From Calliopum simillimum (lineage: Eukaryota > Arthropoda > Insecta > Diptera > Lauxaniidae), in the NCBI GenBank assembly GCA_951812925.1, contig OX638371.1, positions 84,515,697 through 84,579,696 on the forward strand: a stretch of DNA of 64,000 nt, given 5' to 3'. The notes under the pieces are model-generated. The model searched no databases and was not told where the DNA came from. It saw only the letters and a program-made list of their open reading frames with translations. Of this stretch, positions 56,061 through 64,000 are shown piece by piece. Made by a program: the position numbers and the translations under genes. How positions within the stretch are numbered: position 1 is the first letter of the stretch; the number at the start of each line of letters is the position of its first letter.

Positions 56061-56687
56061 CTGCGTAAAGGGTTAGCGATTAAATTTTTTAACGTCAAAA
56101 CTGTCTTTAAAATCGAATATATTTGAAGTTTTAAGACGTTTTTTGGAACGCCTTCAAAAAATCTCAAAATGAAGACTTTATTTAAAAATTTAAAAATTTT
56201 TTTTTTCAAGAATAAAAAAAAAAACAAACAATGGAAAATTCACACGTATTTCTTGGACAATTCTAAGCATTTGGAACCACGTACGCTTTTTTCATAAGAT
56301 GCCTTCCTCTTGAGTAAAAAAAGCATTTTACCTTTCACGGGGCTGCTGAGCAGCATTGTTCTAACGTTTAACTGACTGACCGACATAATTGTTTTATATG
56401 TGCACTACACAATCTGTATAACAATTCTCAACCTTAAGAAATTAATTTTATCACCATCAAAATCATGACATGTTTGAGACTATATATCAGCCGCCTGTTC
56501 TATAGTTCCTTGACTGACCTACAGTTTATGTGTGTACACAAATACTATAACCAACTGAAACAAAACCAGGTCTTAGAAACGCAAAAGTCATTAATAAGCG
56601 CTGGCTCTTAGACTATTACGCCTTTTTGCATTCCAGGTGACGATATACAGATTCCCAATAACATTTTTTCAAAATCATTTTTTATTA

Positions 56688-56802
56688 GCCGTGTTCGTTG
56701 AAAAAAAACTCTATGAATATTTGTAAATTCATAAAGTTTTTAGCAAAAAGCGTTCGTTGAAACTTAAAATTTGATACTTTCGTCATTTTCAACGAACACG
56801 GC
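56688..56802. mobile_element. Short TIR MITE, second duplicate
   Basis: Identical counterpart of 53373-53487, again with TA on both sides. Confidence 0.8.
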
Positions 56803-57292
56803 TATTGGAATTTAGCAGAACTCACAATTGAACATTCTGTTTGAGATAGATCTCGATAACATCTGGCAACTCTATCAATTATATTTCTGCTATGTATGTG
56901 TAAATTAAAGCAAACTTTTGACATTACATTTCGCAAACATTCCGGGACAAGTTTTTGTTTTATTTTGTTTCCGTTCTTATATTTTTTTTTTATTCTCAAC
57001 TTCTTAATGTTATGTTTTGTTTTGTTGGATTTCCTCTTATGGCATTTGTTGCTGTTATTTTTATTTCATTGTTTTTTTTTCCGCAGTGCGAATTATAAAC
57101 AAGTTAACGGAGAATTTGTTGTAAAATTAGATTACAACTAAAGAAAATGTTGATGGCTTTGCAGATGATTTTTGATGTTTTTATGTTCTTATTCTTGTTC
57201 TGGTTGTCATTTGTAAACTTTTTTGTTGTTGTTGTTGCAGTTTTGCTAAATTCTAACAAAATATCTATTATATTTCCACCAAATGATATTTG

Positions 57293-58725
57293 GTGTCATT
57301 TTGCACTTTACGGCATTGAAGTGTTAATGCAACGCTTTTCTCATTCATTCTATAGCGCTGTTTTTGTTTTGTTGTCTTTTTTTTTTTAAGAAAGTTTTTC
57401 ATTTTTGTGGTTTGGCTGACATTAGCGCCATCTGTTGTGAGTTTTATGTCAATTTGTGTTTATGTGTGTTTGTGTATTTTGAGTGTCTTTGTGTGCGTAA
57501 TGCTTTGGAAAAAGTTTTTTACGGTTAAATGAATTTCTTGTTAATAAAAACAGTTTTGACGCTTAATGTCAGCGGATATGGTTGCTGGGTCGAAATTTCA
57601 GTTTAATAGTTTTTTGCCTGAACATTTGTGTCCGGGGAATACATATAAAAAAGTTTTGTGCATTTTTGTAGGCAGAGTGCGCGCTGCTGCTGCGTGTTTG
57701 ACAAATGACATTGTGTAACACTTTTAGAAGAAGAGAAAAAATTTATTAAGCACTAAAGATTCATACTATATACCATGCTGTCAACAAAACTGTTAAAAAT
57801 CAAAATGGATATGAAAATGAAATTAGTTCTCTTTTCCTAAGATGTTAAAAGTAAAAAATTTCAATATTTCCTTAAAAAATTTAATTTAATTTAATTTAAT
57901 TTATTTAATTATCACATTAGTGCTATAAGACTTAGTCTTTGATGCACAAAACAATCAGTATACATATAGGAACAAATACTTAAATCTAATACAAATTATC
58001 TTATCATGACTTTTTTTCAAATATTAATTACTTTTAAAATGTGGAAGACTATATATCATAATTTAGTTTTTATGAGTTTGATCCCTGAAGTGAAATGCAT
58101 TCAAAATCATCAACAATTTAAAATCTCTTTTAAAATATAATATTCTAATTTTCTTTTATAAAAATCTGCACAGATGTTTGGCATTATTTACAAGGAATGG
58201 TAATTTTAAATTTACGCATATTGTTTTTAAAATTTTTTTCGTTTTTTATTGCACTGTAGTCAAACCAACACTCAACTGGTATTCAAAACAGTAGCCACTT
58301 ATACAGTTTCCGCTGGCATTGTCAAAATTTTCATTAAGTGCATATAAACTTCTTTACGGCAAGTCCAGTTATATTTCAACTTTGTGCATATACCATACCA
58401 CAAGAATTTTCTCCATGATTATAGTAGTTTTTTTTTTCTCATTTGCTAATGTTGCCAAATTTCACATTTACATTTTGTATTTTATTTGTTTCCCACCTTT
58501 ATTGTCCGTACAATTACCACAATGCGAAAATAAAAACTACGTGGTGACTACGTCTTTTCGCTGATATTACAAGAGGACAACAGATATTTGACAAAAAATC
58601 CCTCCATGAAGGTGTTGTTGTTGTTTGGTTTTACAAATTGTAATGTTTTCATTGCATAAATTTCTGTATAAAAACAAAATACGTAAACGTCACGATGCTA
58701 AAACACACACTCAACAGAGATAATA
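57293..58725. other. Unique-looking DNA, no gene seen
   Basis: Contains GTGTTTATGTGTGTTTGTG (57467-57485), GCGCGCTGCTGCTGCG (57679) and TTTAATTTAATTTAATTTAA (57879). No frame has a domain. Confidence 0.4.
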
Positions 58726-58730
58726 TTAAC

Positions 58731-59371
58731 TAGTAAGGGTGTTACCTTTGGCCTGGCCAAACATTAAATACCCTACACAGTAGTATTTTGAAAATTTTGC
58801 TAATATGGGAGGTGCCACGCCCTCCGAATGCACCCAGTTTTTCTCAGAGTTTGCATTTATAGTTCTTAGTATTTGAGTGAAATTTGGTTGGATTATCTAA
58901 AAAGAAGTTTTCAGAATAGCGTTTTGAAGCTTTTGCTTATATGGGAGGAGCCACGCCCTCTTGTCCGATTTTGTCCAGTTTTTGCTTAAAGCTTGCATTT
59001 ATAGTTTTTAGTGTCCGAGTCAAATCTAGTTCGATTATCTCAAAAAACGCTTTCTGTACAGCGTTTTGAAGCTTTTACTTATATGAGAGGTGCCACGCCC
59101 TCTTGTCCGAATTCGACCAGTTTTTTGTCAGAGCTTGCGCTGACAATTCGTAGTATTTATATGTATTTTGGTTGCGTTGTTGGGAAAAATACTCAAAAAT
59201 TTGCATTTTGAAGACATTTTTTGTATGGGCGGTAGGCGTGCCCGTGGACCGATTTCGCTCATTTTCAATCCCCCGAGCTAGTTTTGATGACGGAGGCTGT
59301 GTACCAAATTTCATTGAATTATCTTGCTTAGTTTTTCCAAAAAATGTATTTCCACACGCAGCCAGCCACCC

Positions 59372-59428
<57 letters not shown>

Positions 59429-59572
59429 ACAGACGGACATGGCTATATCGACTCAGGAGGTGACGCTGATCAAGAATATATATACTTTTCCATATCTGCC
59501 ACGCCTCCTTCTCTGCGTTACAAACGGAAGGACAAAGTAAATATACCCTTGGTGTAGGGTATAAAAACTACA
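58731..59572 (+). mobile_element. mini-me/DINE-1-like element, copy c (longest)
   Basis: Starts TAGTAAGGGTGTTACCTTTG and AAATACCCTACAC, ends GGTGTAGGGTATAA. Three ~140-bp internal units (GGGAGGTGCCACGCCC-type at about 58806, 58947, 59083). The conserved block GGTAGGCGTGCCCGTGGACC and the microsatellite follow. Then come GACATGGCTATATCGACTCA, GAATATATATACTTTTCC and CGCCTCCTTCTCTGCGTTAC. Apparently complete; no coding capacity. Confidence 0.8.
59360..59428 (+). repeat. (CCAG)n microsatellite in the mini-me-like element
   Basis: About 14 perfect CCAG units after imperfect ones, then CAGACAGACGGAC. It occupies the same element position as the (GGCT)n tract at 44126-44182. Confidence 0.95.
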
Positions 59573-59980
59573 ATAATATTAACAAAAAATTGCACTGACA
59601 GAAAATCTACATCATAATCTTTTACAATTGCAAAAATTGATAAAGAAACTCTGACGCTAAGAAAAGAAGTTATAGACGAGTAAGATCCAACTTACAACGC
59701 TCCAAGAACGAGTACTCAGATCAAGTATCTTGCCTGAACTTGCGCTTTCGTTTCTGGAGTGACAAAATCTCAGAAATCACAAGACTTAAATTGTTTGAGG
59801 TGTGAAAAACAGATGCCAAATATGTGAAAGTAAAGATAGCCATATTATTTCGAGCTGTTTACTGCCAATAATACAGTTGTCTGAAGAAGCTATACATGTC
59901 AAAAATATCTTCTCTTCTTATACGAGCTAAAATTGTATGTATGTTTGTTTGTTTGTTTCTTTCTTTACTTATTTCTGTGC
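59573..59980. other. AT-rich spacer
   Basis: Ends with GTATGTTTGTTTGTTTG and TTTCTTTC simple sequence (59938-59965). No gene. Confidence 0.5.
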
Positions 59981-59983
59981 CAA

Positions 59984-61055
59984 ATATTTTTCTCGAAAAC
60001 GGCTACAACGATTTTAAATTAGATAAATTAAATATTAGATATTAGCATACAATGAATAATGGGCTAAGTTTGAACTCTGTTAACGCTCACCAGGAGGCGT
60101 GGCACAGCCCTAAATTTTAAATTTGATTTAGTCATAACTCGCAAACAGTGCCAGGTATTTGGATGAAATTTTGTTAGCGGGTATGGCTTAATAATGATTT
60201 AGAAAAGACAAAAAGTGGGCGGGAGAAAAGAAGTGTCACGCCCACTTTTAAACCCTTGAAAATTTTAATTCAATATTACTCGAAAACGACTCCAACAATT
60301 TTAATGAAAATTTAGGAGATGTTACCTATGCAAACAAGGATTAATATGTAACACGCCGTTATATTGGGAAAACTCGTTGAAGGGCGTGGCACCACCCACA
60401 AAAATATAAAGCGGTATAAAAAGAAAACTAATAAAGAAATCATTCTGAATTTAACTGTGTGGAGGCTTATTGCTATAGGGCATCTCTGTCCTGAAAGTGG
60501 GCGAAATATTGCCGTTGCGCGTGGAACTTCCCATACAAGCAAAATACGTTAAATGCTATTTCTCGCAAATGTTACAAGATATTTGAATGAAATTTGGTAT
60601 GTAGGTACTACTTAGCAATGCCTTGTAATAACCGAAAAGTGGGCGGTATCGAAGAAGTACCACGCCCCCTTTTGAACCATTGAACATTTTTATTCAATAT
60701 TACTCGAAAACGACTGCAACAATTATAATGAAAATGTAAGAGATTGTACTCCTTAAAATAAGTAATAATATGTAATATGCCGTTATATTAAGAAAACTCG
60801 TTGAAAGGCGTGGCACCGGCGACAAAAATATAATACGCTATGAAAAGAACACTTTAAAGCAATCTTTCTGGATTCAACGGTAGGGAGTCTACTTGCTATT
60901 AGGCACCTACGAACTGAAGGTAGGCAAAATGTCGCCTGTGGGCGTGAAACCTCCCATGCAAGTAAAACACATTAAATGTCATTTTTCCCAAGTGGTACAA
61001 CATATTTCGATGAAATTTGGTATATGAATCTGGATCATGAGTATCTAAAGCATAA
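59984..61055 (+). repeat. Tandem repeat, ~424-bp period, three units
   Basis: TATTACTCGAAAACGACT marks units at about 60269 and 60693 (period 424), with a shorter, older unit from about 59984 (TTTCTCGAAAACGGCTACAA). Shared landmarks are GCCGTTATATT, GTTGAAGGGCGTGGCACC, TACAAGATATTTGAATGAAA, TTTGGTATGTAGGTAC and AGTGGGCGG. The GGGCGTGGC and AATTTGGTATGTAGG wording recalls fly DINE-1-type repeats. Frames such as 60312-60552 are unit translations. Confidence 0.82.
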
Positions 61056-62475
61056 CGAAACACACCTGTCCCCACGTGTTTTAAATAAAAAGTGCTTGCA
61101 ACCAAAATATTTTTTTGGGGAAATATGCGGAATGCCTTTAGGATCAAACATATATAGCTCTTTTTTCAAAGTGAACGGCGCTTTTTCAAACCAGGGCCAA
61201 AAAACCAATTTTTTAGCACTGTGCTCTATACTAAAACCAAAAAAAAAGTTGATTAAAACGGATACAAAAAAAGAGTATGCAGAAAGTAACCTGCTTGTCC
61301 GTAGATTAAAAAACACTAAACTGAAAAACCCTACAAAATATCGTTTACGAGATATTGCGTTTTTACTTAATTTTTTGTGTTTCTATTAAAAAATTTAATT
61401 TTTGCGTACAAAAAAAATAATGATCAATATATAGAAACAAAAATAGTACTTTTTGATGCTAAATCCGAATCTGGTCTTAAAATTGCCCTATTACTTCTAA
61501 TTTTTGAGATATCCTAACCTGAAATTTTGGCATGTACGGTTTCTTCACCACTTTTGAGGTTATATGACAGGACCAGGCAATTGTTCATCATAAAACTCGA
61601 TAGGTTTTTTAAAAGCACTATTCTTTTTCTTCAAAACTCATTTTGATTTATATCGATATCTTTATTTTTCACTGAAATATCGTAACCTAAAATAGTTCAA
61701 AAAATGCACGAAAGGCGCAATTGGCAACATTGGTTGATTTAAATAAAAAGTTGTTAAAAATGATTATGATGTTTAAGAATGGAGATTATTTCTGTAAAAA
61801 GTAATTATTGTCACTTGTAATTTAATATTATCATTTTTAACAATTTACTTAAACTAACCAATGTTGCCAATGGCGTCTTTCGTGCATTTTTTGAACTTTT
61901 TTAGGTTACGATATTTCAGTGACAAATAAAGATATCAATATAAATCAAATTGAGTTTTAAATAAAAAAATATTACTTTGAAAAACCCTAAAGAGTTTTAT
62001 GATGAACAATTACCTGGTCCTGTCATATACCTCAAAAGTGGTGAAAAACCCGTACATGCCGAAATTTCAAGTTAGAAAATCTCAAAATTCACAAATGGTA
62101 GAGTAATTTCAAGACCAGAATCGAATTTAGCATTAAAAAATACATAAGAATTGACTATCTTTGTTTCTATATATTGATCATTATTTTTTTAGTACTCAAA
62201 AATTAAATTTTTTAATAGAAAGTCAAAAAATTAAGTAAAATGCAATATCTCGTAAACGATATTAGATAGAATTTTAAGCGTGAGGTTTTCGGCCCTGGTT
62301 TGATAAAGTGCCGTTCAGTTTGAAAAAAGGGCTATATATGTTTCATCTTAGAGTCATTCTGCACATTTTCCCAAATAAACATTTTGGGTGCAAGCACTTT
62401 TTATTTAAAACACGTGGGGAGAGGTGTGCTTATAGCGATTTAGCATTGAAAGCTCTGTACCACATTTCAAGGATG
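61010..62475. repeat. FB-D foldback: ~1.4-kb palindrome
   Basis: Left arm about 61010-61764, right arm about 61831-62475. Pairs: CCCCACGTGTTTTAAATAAA with its complement at 62405-62424, AAACCAGGGCC with GGCCCTGGTTT, ATATCGTTTACGAGATAT with ATATCTCGTAAACGATAT, CAATTGGCAACATTGGTT with AACCAATGTTGCCAATGG, and TTAAAAATGAT with ATCATTTTTAA next to a ~66-bp loop. The left arm has about 100 bp extra (about 61205-61320). The left end overlaps the tail of the tandem array. The 137-codon frame at 60976-61389 is arm sequence. Confidence 0.9.
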
Positions 62476-63918
62476 TAGGTATACAATTCAAGATCAATAT
62501 TAATTTTGGGAAGCTTGTTTGATCAAATATCACACTTTACACTGCTAAAAATTTATATAAAAAAGTTGCGTTTTTTTGCCTGTGTAAACGTCTACTAGCA
62601 TTACTTGTAGTGTACGCAGTATGAAGTTTTTCTAACAAATTCTTCTCTTCATTTTATTTGCGCTCGCCCTATTTGACAAACGTGACCAACATTATTATGA
62701 AGAATTAAACTTTCGTCTAGCGTTTAGAATGTCGTAAAATAAAAAGAAAATGTGCAAAAAATGTGGAGAAAGAAAAGAGAAAATTGAAAAGAAATGCCTA
62801 TAGGAATGGACGGTCAGGCGTATTTCGTGCAAAAATAGGTGGCAAGAAAATAATGGCTAAAATGGGACAACAACAACAAAAAAATACAAGTAAGTAAATG
62901 CTAAAGACGGAACGGCTAACAAGCGTAAACGGAAGTAGTAATAAAAAAAAAAAACCAAAAGAAAATCGTGCACTACGTGTTTTGCTTCCGCTTTTTAAGT
63001 TCATCTAAGGTCTATAGAATTATGAGCATAATGGACAGACAACACAACAGCAGTCAACGACTGTGAGCATAAGGACTTGTTGGTGTAATGTAATTAGAAG
63101 TCATTGAATGTCAGTAAATCAGGAGTCATCATGTAGTTATTTCTTTTTTTGTTGCCGTAATCTTGCTGTTTCAAAAGTTTTCAAGTTAATTATGCAAATA
63201 ATCTTGGTTGACTTTGCTGCAATATTGCAAAAATTAATCGAACTTAGAAGCATACACAAAATTAAGCAAACTTTATATTTTTTTAGTAAAAGAAAGTGAA
63301 AACGTGGAAACGTTAGAACGCTGGATGGGAAAAGCCAAAAGATATGAAGTTGTTCTCTGAAATTGATAAAATTCCAAACTCGGAAAAAGTTTGCAATTTT
63401 ATTTAGAAATAGAAAAAATGAAAGAATATGGTTTATATTTCAATATGGATTTTATTGAGCGTTGTTCTTACCAATATGGAGTACACAGCAAAAGTGAATT
63501 GGAGGACACTTAGATTTAAATTCTATACTAAAGGTTGCAAAATAATGGTTTTAACTACCAACATTGAAAATATTTAAATTCTTAAAAATCTATAAAATTA
63601 TTGCCACAGTTTAGGCATCAGCGCAATGTTATGTTAAATGATAAAAAAAAGGTGTTGCCATCTGGCATAAACATCGCCGCCAGCCTTGCAGTATGGCTGC
63701 AAAAAAAAGCTAGAATATTGACTTCAAAATATGGTTAATGCATAATTAGGATTTCAGTTAAATTCATTTTAATAATTTGCATTACGATAACTTAAAAAAT
63801 ACAGTGTTATTGTTAAAAATGTACGTTTGCATTTTTGTTAATTCAATTCTTGAGAGCATTCATATTTTTCATTTTTATGTTTTTAAAATTAAATCTAAAA
63901 TAAATATTTCAATAAATT
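62476..63918. other. AT-rich DNA, no gene seen
   Basis: Low-complexity CAACAACAACAAAAAAATAC at 62870. CCATCTGGC and GCCGCCAGCC near 63660 raise GC locally. Nothing with a domain. Confidence 0.4.
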
Positions 63919-64000
63919 TAAGCTGAACAGGACCCGGAGAGGACCCATCCAAAAATGGTGTTCTGAGCGACAGGAAGGCCGCTAGAACTTGGCATTACCC
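63919..64000 (-). pseudogene. BEL/Pao retrotransposon pol fragment at window edge
   Basis: The minus strand reads GLPVAQNTIFGWVLSGSCSA and then a stop. The pattern (P)VAQNTxFGWxxSG is a conserved stretch following the aspartic-protease-like domain of BEL/Pao polyproteins. The fragment is cut by the window end, so its upstream extent is unknown. A stop just after the motif suggests a decayed copy. Confidence 0.65.

Larger units (their letters stand above)
53981..57292 (+). repeat. 3.3-kb tandem duplication, second copy
   Basis: Identical to 50666-53977 wherever compared. The junction between copies reads GATATTTG, then ATT, then TGTATTTTTC: three bases (53978-53980) separate the end of copy 1 from the start of copy 2. 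After 57292 the sequence continues GTGTCATTTTGC, the presumed original right flank. Confidence 0.97.

Noticed and set aside
60976..61389. A 137-codon plus-strand frame
   Set aside because: It lies wholly within the left arm of the FB-D palindrome and is mirrored by frames on the other strand.

Overview
This window is non-coding, repeat-dense eukaryotic DNA, almost certainly from a higher (brachyceran) fly. The reasons are strong AT bias, many A/T runs and (CAA)n or (GTT)n tracts, and the repeat types present: mariner, pogo-like and Tc1-like DNA transposons, piggyBac-type TTAA insertions, an RTE-like LINE with a 4-bp tandem-repeat tail, Ty3/gypsy and BEL/Pao relics, and short elements resembling the fly mini-me/DINE-1 (Helentron-related) family. 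I could not find a convincing host protein-coding gene, tRNA or rRNA. The window is probably intergenic or a very large intron. The best hint of a host transcript is one well-formed but non-coding-looking exon on the minus strand near 8.1 kb.

Layout. 0-5 kb: a small MITE (1.73-1.98 kb), then an inverted/tandem foldback cluster (3.1-4.33 kb) interrupted by a LINE 3' fragment. 4.85-14.3 kb: two copies of a ~1-kb unclassified repeat; the first is followed by an internally deleted mariner (5.94-6.84 kb), and the second is split by an apparently intact 3.5-kb RTE-like retrotransposon (10.71-14.22 kb) with a 10-bp target duplication. 14.4-25 kb: a hairpin repeat, an RTE remnant, two copies of a foldback family called FB-A here (16.9 and 22.2 kb), an 810-bp (TGAAA)162 array (19.64-20.45 kb), a 257-bp MITE and a mini-me-like element. 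25.8-28.8 kb: a Tc1-like transposon whose transposase relic is split by about 1.7 kb. 30-36 kb: a tandem pogo-like non-autonomous element, a 977-bp TIR element with a 4-bp target duplication, a mariner remnant and a ~1.1-kb palindrome.

36.9-39.5 kb: a collapsed gypsy element with LTR remnants that carries another palindrome before its 3' LTR. 41.7-42.9 kb: a pogo/Tigger-like transposon relic. 43.4-50.1 kb: a hairpin, an inverted mini-me-like copy, a second copy of the 4-bp-TSD MITE, and a piggyBac-type insertion. 50.67-57.29 kb: a 3.3-kb segment present twice in direct tandem, offset 3315 bp, with no difference found between copies. 58.7-62.5 kb: a third mini-me-like copy, a ~424-bp tandem repeat and a 1.4-kb palindrome. 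The window ends inside a BEL/Pao pol fragment.

The most distinctive feature is the number of long inverted repeats (foldbacks) of several unrelated families, at least eight in 64 kb, several built from internal tandem units and used as insertion targets by other elements. If transcribed they would make long hairpin RNAs, which is the most testable biological idea here. All similarities were judged by eye, so boundaries are approximate unless a target duplication is given.
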